Shown here piece after piece: positions 7,670 through 17,900 of a stretch of 33,719 bases of DNA. A program made the translations under genes and the position numbers. Source of the DNA: Actinomycetes bacterium (GTDB lineage Bacteria; Actinomycetota; Acidimicrobiia; Acidimicrobiales; JAAEMS01); NCBI GenBank assembly GCA_024225275.1, contig JAAEMS010000025.1, forward strand, positions 1 to 33,719, read 5' to 3'. Below the pieces are notes generated by a model. The model did not search any database and was not told where the DNA came from. It was given only the letters and a program-made list of their open reading frames with translations. The stretch's first letter is position 1, and every line of letters begins with the position of its first letter.

Positions 7670-9837
7670 GGGGTTCTCCGGAGGGGGCGAGGGTCGAGGC
7701 GGTACCGGCAGCGCCGCAGGAACGGCTGCTCGGCCCGCAGGTCGGCGTGAAGCCGGTCGGACAGCACCCAGGCCGCTTCGGCGTCGGTCGGGTCGCTCCC
7801 ATCGGGGTGGAAGGCGGCTCGGTCGACCCGGGTGATCAGATCATCCAGGACTTCTGGCTCGCGACGGTCTGCCGGCTGGGCCAGCAACCACCCGGCGGCC
7901 ATCTCACGAGCGGTCCCGGTGCAAGGTCGATCGATGCCCACCTCCTGCCATCGATCAGCCAGCTCGTACCAGGCCCCAACCACTCGATCAGTGGGGTCGG
8001 CCGCCCGTCGTCGCTGGGTTCGGCGGCGGGTCTTCAGTACGATCACCGCGATGGCGCCAAGCAGGATGATGGTGATGGGCACAGCGACCGCGGCGCCGGC
8101 GGCGATGAGGGTCGGGTTCACTGCGGCCTCAGCGCCACCGTCCTTCTCTTCCTCATCCTCGCCACCTTCGGCCTCTTCCTGTTGCTGGTCGAATACCGGT
8201 GGCGTCTCGGGTGGTGGCAGGTCAGGGGGTGGGTTCGGTACCGCCACGTCGACGGTGGACACGCCCGCATCCTGTTCCGACGGTTCGCGGGTTCGATCAG
8301 GGGTGACGTCGACCGGTATCCAGCCCGTTCCGGGTACGTCGACCTCGATCCAGGCGGACACATCGCCGGCCCGAACCTCGGCCACGCCGTCCTGCCAACG
8401 TATGTCGGGTAGCAGATAGCCAACCACGACCCGGCTCGACAGCCCGTTGAGGCGGGTGAGCACCCCTGCCGATGCCGCGTACTGCTCCTCGTAGGCGACG
8501 AGTCGGTCGGGGTCGGCGAGAAACTCGCTCAGTCGAAAGGCCGAATGGCCGGGTCGGGTGTCGTCCGATCGGTCGTAGAAGCCCTCGGTCCGGAGCTTGG
8601 TCTCGATGGCTTGCACCTGCTCCCAGCCGGGTGATGACCCTTCAGTGAGGTCGGCCGCGAGCTCCGCCACCGCAGGCGATACCAACGACAGCCCGGCGTT
8701 GTTGTCGAGAGCCACTACGCCGGCATCTGCGAGATCGGCGGCACCGACCTCAGGAGTGAGGGCGGCGGTCAGCTGGTACCGCGTGCCAGCAGCAAGGCCT
8801 GTGGGGGCGGCGATCGTGCCGGTCGTCGGGTTGAATCGAACCTCGACCCCCCGGTCGCCGGAGTCGATGGTGACCGGCCAACCACCCGACGGGAGCCAGA
8901 CGCCCCCGAGGTCGGCGATCTCGATTGTGTGGGTGACCTCGACCCTCTGACCGGCGCCACGTCCATCGCCGGGGAAGGTCGAGTCGACGGGGCGGAACTG
9001 AGACGGAGCGTGACGTTGGGAGTCGGCCACGGCCCACACCGTGCCGTCGTAGGCCGCGAGGACTGCCACCTGCCAACGGAGGATGGGAACGTCCCCGCTG
9101 ACGATGAACACCAGGTCGTCCTCGCGGTTCTCCTTCAGCGACGACTTGAGTTCGACCAGCGGACTCGGGGTGTCGAGCGGATCCCACGGCGGCGTGAGGT
9201 GGTCGCGGAGATCGAGTCGATCGTTCGCCTCCGCGCCGGGCAACCGTGGTCCGACCAGGGCACCACCGACCGCCACCAACGCGGCCAGGCCGATCCCCGC
9301 GGTTGCCGCGGTCCATCGGGACCCGCTGTCGGCGCGACCAATGCGGTCCAGAACGAGGATGCCCGCCACCATGGCCCCGCCCTGGATGGCGGCGACCGTC
9401 GGGTCGTGAAGGGTGAACAGAAGGGAGAGCGCCAGGCCTCCGAGGGGTCCGAGCACGGCGAGGGCCGGTAGGCGGCGAACCCTCAATAGCTCACAACCGA
9501 CCCCAGCCCCGAGCCACGCCACCGTGAAGGGGAGCGCCACGAAGCGGGGAGAGGGATCCGTCGGGGTACTGCTGGTGAGAAGGTCTGCCCATCCCTCGAC
9601 CACGCCGCCGGCAAAGCCGCGACCGACGACAAGCAGACCGAGGCCGCCAAAGGTCACGACCGAAACGGCGTGCCGTTCACCCGGGCCCAGACCCCGACCG
9701 AGCAGGTTCACCCCAGTAGCCCCTGCCGCGGCGCAGGAGACCGCGATCAGGAACGACCACGACCGGAAGACCTCGCCGAAGCCGGCGGTCGCCACGACGG
9801 CCAGGACAGCAACGATGGCCGGGGCCAAGCGGGTCAT
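7666..9837 (-). CDS. tgm: Membrane transglutaminase-like protein (DUF3488 type) lacking catalytic Cys and His
   Basis: The start is ATG 9837, which overlaps the DUF58 stop as ATGA; this gives 723 aa. Residues 1-210 hold about six membrane segments, and an extracellular transglutaminase-like core follows. In the core, 'G-x-C-E-Q-F/Y-A' is replaced by AYEEQYAAS (Glu450 at the Cys site), and the 'HAW' histidine is Ser494 in GDVSAWIEV; the third residue is kept as Asp510 in PVDVTP. Another membrane segment lies at about 560-585 and a cytoplasmic C-terminal domain follows. Family members cross-link or cleave peptides; this copy should be inactive as a thiol enzyme and may act as a scaffold. The frame is intact over 2.1 kb. 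Confidence 0.85.
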   Translation of the reverse strand: MTRLAPAIVAVLAVVATAGFGEVFRSWSFLIAVSCAAAGATGVNLLGRGLGPGERHAVSVVTFGGLGLLVVGRGFAGGVVEGWADLLTSSTPTDPSPRFVALPFTVAWLGAGVGCELLRVRRLPALAVLGPLGGLALSLLFTLHDPTVAAIQGGAMVAGILVLDRIGRADSGSRWTAATAGIGLAALVAVGGALVGPRLPGAEANDRLDLRDHLTPPWDPLDTPSPLVELKSSLKENREDDLVFIVSGDVPILRWQVAVLAAYDGTVWAVADSQRHAPSQFRPVDSTFPGDGRGAGQRVEVTHTIEIADLGGVWLPSGGWPVTIDSGDRGVEVRFNPTTGTIAAPTGLAAGTRYQLTAALTPEVGAADLADAGVVALDNNAGLSLVSPAVAELAADLTEGSSPGWEQVQAIETKLRTEGFYDRSDDTRPGHSAFRLSEFLADPDRLVAYEEQYAASAGVLTRLNGLSSRVVVGYLLPDIRWQDGVAEVRAGDVSAWIEVDVPGTGWIPVDVTPDRTREPSEQDAGVSTVDVAVPNPPPDLPPPETPPVFDQQQEEAEGGEDEEEKDGGAEAAVNPTLIAAGAAVAVPITIILLGAIAVIVLKTRRRTQRRRAADPTDRVVGAWYELADRWQEVGIDRPCTGTAREMAAGWLLAQPADRREPEVLDDLITRVDRAAFHPDGSDPTDAEAAWVLSDRLHADLRAEQPFLRRCRYRLDPRPLRRTP

Positions 9838-10976
9838 GAAGCAAACCGATTCCACGCGGCCTGGAACTGGCGAAGGTCGCTGACGTCGAGAACGGTGCCG
9901 CCAGGGACCCCGGCCGGCTCGAGTCCGGTGCGGTCGGGCCAGATCCGGATGAAGATGATCCGGGCGCGACGTCGCAGCTGGGTTGCGAAGCGGGCAAGCT
10001 CGGATGGTGGGACGGGACCGGTCACGATCGCCATGGCTGAGGCGCCGGGATCGTGCCGCAGGGCTTCGGTGCCGGCATCGAACAGGGCAGTGCCCGGGCC
10101 GGGTTCGACTCCGGCCAGCTGGTCGAGCAGATCGGTTTGGGAACCGGCTCGGGCCGCACCGCGTAGCGACAACCCACCGAAGGCCGCCGACACCGGTTGG
10201 CGAGCCAAGAGTGACGAGACCACGAGTGATGCGGTCACCGAAACCGCAATCTCGAACTGGTCCCCGTCGATCACCGCTGCCCGATCGTCGAGCACCACGG
10301 CAAGGGCGGGCCGGCGATTGTCGACATAGTGACGGACCATGGTGGTTCCGGTCCTGGCCGTCGAGAGCCAGTGGATGTGCCGGAAGTCGTCACCCATCTG
10401 GTACTCGCGGAGAGCATGGAAGGCGACGTCGCCGGCGGGTGAGGCGTCAGAGGTGGGACCCTCGAGGTCCTTGACCAACCCGAGAGGCAGGGGCCGAGTA
10501 GCCACCACCCGCGGGTGCACGTACAAGGTCTCGATCCCCATCTGGGCGACCTCGCGGCGGAGGAGGCGAAGGGGGTCCTGGCGGACGGCGACGAGGGGTC
10601 CGACCGCGAACACCCCTCGCCGGTCGGTGGGCAGGTCGTAGCCCCCACTATGAGCACCGCCCGGGTTCAGGATGGGCACCGCCACCCGGTGGCGGTCGGA
10701 GCCGACCCCGTCCTCGAGGACAGTGGCCCGGCTGGGAGCTCGGCCCGGATTGCGGATCACGACCTCGGTCCGGGCCGCGTCGCCCACGGTGACCCGATCG
10801 GGTACCAGGGAGCGGTGGGCGTCGAGCCGCAAGCGACCCACCACGAACGGCAATGCGACCGTCAGTGCGAGCAGCGAACCGGCGGCCACGACCATCAACT
10901 CGTTCCAGCCCGTGAGCCAACCGGCGATCCATGATCCCAAACCGATGGCGGCCATCAGCCGTCCGAGCGCGGTCAT
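9834..10976 (-). CDS. DUF58 membrane-associated protein
   Basis: This 380-aa protein has two membrane segments near the N-terminus (about 3-50), a beta-rich region, then the DUF58 signature FHALREYQMGDDFRHIHWLS followed by ARTGTTMVRHY. The C-terminal part has a von Willebrand-A-like organisation (ALAVVLDD, then AMAIVTG). DUF58 proteins are the usual partners of MoxR ATPases and are thought to be remodelled by them. Here the MoxR gene ends 1 bp before this start, and the stop overlaps the transglutaminase start, which is the classic MoxR-DUF58-Tgm order. Confidence 0.88.
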   Translation of the reverse strand: MTALGRLMAAIGLGSWIAGWLTGWNELMVVAAGSLLALTVALPFVVGRLRLDAHRSLVPDRVTVGDAARTEVVIRNPGRAPSRATVLEDGVGSDRHRVAVPILNPGGAHSGGYDLPTDRRGVFAVGPLVAVRQDPLRLLRREVAQMGIETLYVHPRVVATRPLPLGLVKDLEGPTSDASPAGDVAFHALREYQMGDDFRHIHWLSTARTGTTMVRHYVDNRRPALAVVLDDRAAVIDGDQFEIAVSVTASLVVSSLLARQPVSAAFGGLSLRGAARAGSQTDLLDQLAGVEPGPGTALFDAGTEALRHDPGASAMAIVTGPVPPSELARFATQLRRRARIIFIRIWPDRTGLEPAGVPGGTVLDVSDLRQFQAAWNRFAS

Positions 10977-10977
10977 G

Positions 10978-11952
10978 TCAGGATCGAGCCATCTCCGGAA
11001 CTGGCACCTCGGCCAGTACCCGCTCGACCAGGTCTCGGCTCTTCACCCGATCGAGCTCGGCATCGGGGGTGAGCAGGAGGCGGTGGGCCAGGACCGGTTC
11101 GGCGACGGCCTTCACATCGTCGATGGTCACGAACACCCGGGCCTGGGATGCGGCGAGGGCCCGGCCGGCCCGCAACAGGGCGATGGCGCCGCGGGTCGAT
11201 GCGCCCAGGCGAAGCTCGGGTAGTGACCGGGTCGCCGCTGCCAAGCTCACCATGTAGTCCTGGAGGGCCGTGCTCACATGGACTCGACCGGCGATGGCGA
11301 TCAATTCCTGCACTTGCTCGGTCGTGAGCACGGGCTGGAGTTGGGCCGGACTCGCGGCCGCAACCACCGAAGCCAGCACATCGACCTCGGACTCGTGGGC
11401 CGGGTAGCCCAGGGTGGTGCGCATGAGGAAGCGGTCGAGCTGGGCTTCCGGGAGCCGGTAGGTGCCTTCCTGTTCGACCGGGTTCTGGGTGGCGATGACC
11501 ACGAAAGGGCGAGGCACGAGCCAAGATCGGTCGCCCACCGTCACCTGGCGTTCCTCCATGACCTCGAGCAGGGAGGACTGGGTCTTGGGCGAGGCCCTGT
11601 TGATCTCGTCGGCCAGGACCAGGTTGGCGAAGATGGGTCCGGGCCGGAATTCGAGCGTCCCCGCGGCCTGGTCGTACATCAACCCGCCGGTCACGTCAGC
11701 TGGGAGCAGGTCGGGCGTGAACTGAACCCGGCTCATCCCGCCCTCGATCGAGGCGGCGATCGACTTGGCCAGCGAGGTCTTGCCCGTACCGGGAACGTCC
11801 TCGAGCAGGAGGTGGCCCTCGGCCAGCATGCATACGAGGGTCAATGCGACCTCGTCGTTCTTGCCCTTGATGATCGACGCCACATTTCGCAGCAGGGCGT
11901 TGAACCTGGCGCTGAACTCCTCGACGTCTATCTGTTGGAGGTCGGTGGTCAT
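10978..11952 (-). CDS. MoxR-family AAA+ ATPase
   Basis: This 324-aa protein has a Walker A motif at 53-60 (EDVPGTGKTS), a Walker B at about 112-118 (LVLADEINRA), sensor 1 IATQNPVEQEGTY, an arginine finger region LPEAQLDRF, and the C-terminal lid domain. MoxR ATPases act as chaperones that assemble or activate DUF58/VWA partner proteins at the membrane. It lies 10 bp after the giant Fn3 gene and 1 bp before the DUF58 gene, inside the same operon. All ATPase residues are present, so it should be active. Confidence 0.92.
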   Translation of the reverse strand: MTTDLQQIDVEEFSARFNALLRNVASIIKGKNDEVALTLVCMLAEGHLLLEDVPGTGKTSLAKSIAASIEGGMSRVQFTPDLLPADVTGGLMYDQAAGTLEFRPGPIFANLVLADEINRASPKTQSSLLEVMEERQVTVGDRSWLVPRPFVVIATQNPVEQEGTYRLPEAQLDRFLMRTTLGYPAHESEVDVLASVVAAASPAQLQPVLTTEQVQELIAIAGRVHVSTALQDYMVSLAAATRSLPELRLGASTRGAIALLRAGRALAASQARVFVTIDDVKAVAEPVLAHRLLLTPDAELDRVKSRDLVERVLAEVPVPEMARS

Positions 11953-11962
11953 GTCTGCTCTC

Positions 11963-14900
11963 TCACCAGGGGATGGTGTTGGATCGGGTCCCGTTCACGA
12001 CGACCCACAACTGCTCGCCGGGAAAGCCGAAGAAGCAGGGGGTGGCTGAGCCATTCCCGTTCCCGTCGGTCGTGATGGCGAAGGACTTGAAGGCTGAGGG
12101 TGCGCCGGTCGACGACTCGCAGGTGGCCGCGATGGTCGAATTGGCCGGCATGTTCGAGATGCTGATGTCGACCCAGGCACAGGAGGGGTGGCTGCAGGGG
12201 GTTCCTGCTCCGGTCGTGGCGCCGATGGCCGAGGCCCCCTTGCTGATGGAGACGGCCGGAGGTGGGGCCTGCGGGGTGCCCGATCCGGCGCCGGAAGTGG
12301 GGCTGCCCCCGACCCCATTGAAGGCCTGGACGGTCACCCGATAGGTGGTGCCGTTGGTGAGGTTGCTGAACCGGTAGCTGAGTCCGGGGCCGAGATCGAT
12401 CGCGACACCGGGACTCCCCGAGACCCGATAGCCGGTGATGGCACTGCCGTTGGCTGGTGGTGCTGTCCACGAGACATCGATGAACCCGTTGCCAGCCGAC
12501 ACGGTGGGGGCCGCGGGCTGCCCCGGCACGCCCCAGGTGGTCAGGCCGACCGAGTTGCTCGCCCCGCCGGCGCCGACCGAGTTCACGGCTCTCGCCCGGA
12601 AGCTGTAGGCCGTGGCGTCCTGGAGCCCGGGAAGACTGATGGACGTGCTGGATCCGACCGCCGACCAGGCGCTGCCGTTCACCGACACCTCGTACTCGGT
12701 GATCGGATCGCCGTTGTCGTTGGGGGCCGACCAGTTCAGATCAACGGCGCCGGGGGAGCTCTGACCAGCCGGCGACAGGGCGACGGCGAACGGAGCCCCG
12801 GCCGGGGTGGCGGGGCTCGAGGCCGGCCCACTGCCGCTGGTCCCGACCTCGTTCACCGCGACCATGGTGAAGGAGTACGTGGTGCCATTGGTGAGTCCGG
12901 TGAAGGTGTGAGCGGTGGCTCCCGTGACGGTCTGGGTGGTGACTCCGTTGCTGATCTCGTAGCGCAGGATCGAACAGCCTTGGCTGTTGGGGGCCGTCCA
13001 TGTGAGCCTGACCTGACTGTCGCCACGAGTTGCCGTGGGTGCACCCGGTGAGTCAGGTGCGGCGCACGGCACCACCGCATCCGACCAGGCACTGGGGGGA
13101 CCAGGAATTGCCGCCCGGTTCGAGGCCCGAACCCGGAAGCGGGCCGGCTGGCCGTTGGTCAGATCGGACCAGCGGTACGTGGTCGATGCGCCCTGGGGAG
13201 GCACCGGCGCCCAGTTCACCGTGCCCTCACGCTGGATCTCGTAGATCGAGATGGGGTCGCCGTTGTCGTTGGGGGCGGGCCAGGTGATGTCGACGAGGCG
13301 GTCACCGCGGACTGCTGCGGGCTGGGCTGGGGCAGCCGGGGGGCCGAGGGGGTGCTCGGACGCCGACCAGGCCGAAGGTGCCGAATCGCCCTTGCTGTTG
13401 GTGGCGGTCACCCGGAACTGGTACTCGGTGCCATTCGTCAGCCCGGTCCAGCGGTACGACGTGATCGCGCCCAGCTGGATCGAAGTGCTGGCCCCACCCC
13501 CGATCTCGAGGGTGTAGTTGGTGATGGCGGTCCCCTCGTTGAGGGGTTCGGCCCAGGTGACAGTGAGCGCTCCATCGTCAAACCCCACGGTGGGCGTGGC
13601 CGGGCGGCCCGGCTCGATATCGGGGGTCACGGGCTGCGACCAATCACTGAACTCACCCCAACCGGCCTCGTTGTGGGCCCGGATGCGGAATCGATAGGCG
13701 GTGCCGTTGGTCAGAGCATCGAATCGCTGGCTGGTAGACGCCGTCTCCAGTTCAAGCGATCCGCCCTGGTCGTCCTCGACGATGTAGTTGTCGACCGGCG
13801 CCCCATTGCTCTGGGGTGCGGTCCAGGTCACGGTGGCCGTCCGGGAGTCCGCCACCGCAACGGGTGCCGTCGACAGATCGGGACGACCCACTACGTCGAT
13901 GGTCACGACACCGGTGTCGGTGTACGTCGCGTTCCGGCGCCCGTCCTCGACTTGGTAGGTGAATGTGGCCGTACCGAAGAAGGCGTTGTCGGGGGTGAAC
14001 CGCGCCGTCTGGCCGTCGGGGAGCAGGGTCACGGTGCCGTCGGCGGAGAGACCCATGCTGGCCACGGTCAGCCCGCCACCGACATGGAAGATGTCGTTGG
14101 TGGTGATGGGGATGTCGACGGCGACACCCTGCATGGTGCGGACCCGGTCGGCCCGAGCCTCAGGGGCCGGATCATTCGGGGCCACGACCGACAGATCGAC
14201 CTGACCGCCGGTGCTCAGGCCGCCCTGGTCGGTCACGGTGTACGAGAACCGGTCAGAGCCCAGGCTGTCGAGCGTCGCCGCGACGGTGACCACCGACCCG
14301 GCGCGACTCAATGTCACCTCGCCGAAGTCCGGGGCACCGATGCCGAAGCTCAGTGAGTCGCCACGGCCGAGGTCGGCGTCATCGACCAGACCGGCCAAGT
14401 CGACGGTTATCGAGTTGCCGCCCTCGACCGTGCGGGCCGCATCGGAGGCGGTAGGCGGCCGGTTCTCCGGGGGCAGGACCGAGATGGTCACGCTGCCGGC
14501 CACAATGTGACCTCGCTCGTCGTCGACCCTGAAGACCACCGACGCCGCGCCCTCGAAGGTGGGATCGGGGGTGAACTCGATGCTGAGTAGGTCAGGGCCC
14601 GGGCCATCGACGACCTGCACCGAACCGCCGGTCACCGAGTCGCAGCAAGAGATGAGTAGGGGGTCACCGTCGGGATCGGTCGCGAGGGTGTGCAGATCGA
14701 TCGTGACGGGGGTCTGGTGGCGGGTCTCGATGGTGGTGGCGGCCGGAACCGGCGCCTGATTCTCGACCACGACGAGGGTGACGATGGCCTCGGCGCTCAA
14801 TCCGTCGGGGTCGGTCACCCGATAGCGATGCTGGCTGGTCTCGGGCCCAGCTGTGAGCTGGAGCTGGTTGCCCACCACAGTCACCGCCGGATCGGTGGAC

Positions 14901-17900
14901 GTGACCCTCAGCGCGCTGGTGGGCGTATCAGGATCGATGTCGTTCACAAGGACGTCGACCCCACCGGTCTGACCCTCGCGCCAGGGTCCGGCCGTATCGT
15001 TCGCCGCGACCGGAGGTTGGGGTTCGGCCCGGGCCACGAGAGTGAGGGTGACCGTGGCCGTGTCGGTCTGGCCGTTGCCGTCGTCGATCTCGTAGCTGAA
15101 CGACACCTCCGACTCCTGGACTCCGGCCGGAAGTTCGGTCGGAGGGGTGTAGACAACCCGGTCACCCCTGCCGCCCCGGCGCACGGTTCCGTGCCCTACA
15201 CCGCTGGTGGAAGTCACATTGATGGGATCACCGTCGGGGTCGTTGTCGTTGGCCAGCACGTTGAGCTCGACTGAGGGCGTATCCACCTCGATGGGCAGAA
15301 AGGAGGTGTCGTCCACCGCGACGGGAGGACGGTTGACCCGGGCCGGGGGCAGAACGCCGATCAGCACCTCACCGAGGGTGGTAGCCCCGCGGGCATCGAC
15401 GAGCACGTACTGGAGTCGCTCGGTGCCGGTGAACCCATTGTGGGGCTCGAACTCAACGGTCCCGTCCTCAGTGAGGGTGGCGCGACCGTTGACGGGCTGC
15501 ACGGCGAGCGACTGGACGCGGACCGCGTCGCCGTCGGGGTCGCTGTCGTTGTCGGCCACGGCGATCTGAATGACTTGGTCGACCAGCATCGACACCGCAT
15601 CGGGTCGGGCGATCGGTGGTCGGTTGGGCTGGCCCGGAGGCACGATACGTACCTCGACAACAGTGCCTGCCCGGTTGCCGCCCTCGTCGGCGACGTCGTA
15701 CGGGAAGGTGAACCCGAAACGGACATCGGGGTGGAGAGTGATCTCGAGGGACTGGCCGTCGGGGGCCAAGGTGAGACTGCCCTCCCCCAGCTCCGCCGGC
15801 GGCCCCACCAGATGGAGTGAACCGCCCTCGGGGTCCAGGTCGTTGGTCAGGACCGGGATGGTCGTGGTCTGGCCCGGCCTGACCTCGATGACATCGGCCC
15901 GGGCCAGGGGAGGCTGGTCGGCCTGAGCGAGATCGCTGACGGCCACGACCACCTGGGTGGCGACCGGATCGCTGAGCCCATCGGAGATGGTGTAGGTGAA
16001 GCGGAGGCGGGGCGGAGCGGCAGGATCGACCGAGATCCGGAATCCGATGCCTGGCAGCTCTTCGATGACCAGGCCCTCGACCGGAATCCATTCGGCGATG
16101 CCGATGACGTCGCCATCGGGGTCGCCGTCGTTGGCGAGCACGTCGGCGACCCGGGTAGCGCCGGCCGGGATGATGATGTCATCGCGTACCGCCACAGGAG
16201 GCCGGTTGTCTTGGGGTTCGGTGACCTCGACCCGGATTTGGGCGACATCGGTTGCAGCCCCATCGGAAACGACATAGCGGAACACATGGGTGCCGGGCGT
16301 GTCAGGGAGGAACACGAATTCGCCGTCGGGGCTGATCCGCACGTCGACGATCCCACTCTCGGGAGTCTGCAGGTCGGGGACCTGGTTGACGATCAACGCG
16401 TCACCATCAGGGTCGGTGTCGTTGGCGAGAATGTCCAATACGAGGGGCCGGCCCACAGCGGCTACCGCGACGTCATTGCGGGCGTCGGGGTCGTTGTTCG
16501 AGTCGGGGAGGCGGACGGCCACGCGGATGGAGCCGGTGGCGGTGGCGCCGAAGTCGTCGCTCACCAGATAGGTCAAGGTGATTGTGCCCTCGCGGGAACT
16601 CAGGTCGGGGGTGTAGGAGACCTGGCCCGACGGGTCGAACGCCACGGTTCCCTGCGGGGCATCCACCGTCTCGAGAACAAGTGAGTCGCCGTCGGGGTCC
16701 GAATCGTTGTCGAGCACGTTCACGGTGGCGGTGGTGCCCGCCCGTGTGGACACGACGTCGGTGGTGGGGGTAGGTGCACGGTTCTGCTCGACGTCGACCG
16801 GGGCAACGTCGACCGCGACGCGGGCGGTATCGGACGCGCCCCGGCCGTCGGAGATCGTGTACGAGAAGGTGAGGGTGCCGGTGAAACCAACCGGTGGAAT
16901 GACCTGGACCTGGTCGCGTCGAGGAGTCACGACCACGCTGGCGCCGGCATGCGACACATCGCCCACCGAGTCGATGGCCAGGATGTCGCCGTCGGGGTCG
17001 AGATCGTTGTCGAGAACCGAGATGACCACCGGCTGATCGACCCGGGCCGCGGCCACGTCGTCGCTTGCCACCGGATCGTCGTTCTCGCCGTCCTCGTCGA
17101 TCTCGTCGGCCTTGACCAGATCGGCGTCGGCGTTGTCGGGGCTCTCGCGGCGCTGCTCGACGCCACTCTCGTCGTCGGCTGTGTTGTCAGTATCACCGCG
17201 GTTCTCCGACAGGGCCGCACCCCAGTCGTCGATGCGGTCGAGGCGCTCTTCCTCACCGGTCATCCAGGTGGTTCCGTTGCGGACATCGTTGATCCAGACC
17301 CAGCCGTTGACCAGCCGGAGGCGGAGCTCGTCACCGGCCCCGGTCAAGGCCTGGTCGGCGCCGCAGCTCGAGTGGTAGCGAGGCGGAGAGGTCGTCACGG
17401 CGTGAACGCAGCCCCCGTGGACGAGAGGACGCAGGGGGTCGGATCCTGGGAGGGTCATGACCTCGGTGATGGTGTGGGTCACCCGATCGATGGTGACGAC
17501 AGATCCGCTGTCGAGCACGGCGGTGATGCCGGCGGGACCACTCTGTTGGAGTCGGAGGGCGGGGGTGGGGAGGGCGATAGTGGTGAGGCTGCCACCACTG
17601 ACCAGGTGGAGGCTCTCGCCGGCCAGGACGGTGGTGTCAGACGTAAGGGCGAGATGGTCGGCGTCGACCGTGAGGTCTTCGGCTACCTCGATGCTGCCGT
17701 CGGGGAGAACGATGGTCAGGCGATCGAGGGCCGGTTGGAATACGGCCACTCGACCGTCGGGGCTGGTCTCCACGAGCGCACCCCGGGCATGGTCGGGGTC
17801 GGTCACTTCGACGACGGGGTGCTCGATGTCGACTCTTTCGAGGGTGGCGAAGGTGGTGGCATCGACTCGCCACACCGAGAACGGTTCGACGGAGTAGACC

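Noticed and set aside
13880..17065. CRISPR-like periodic repeats
   Set aside because: The period is about 290 bp, the repeats are diverged, and they encode protein modules.
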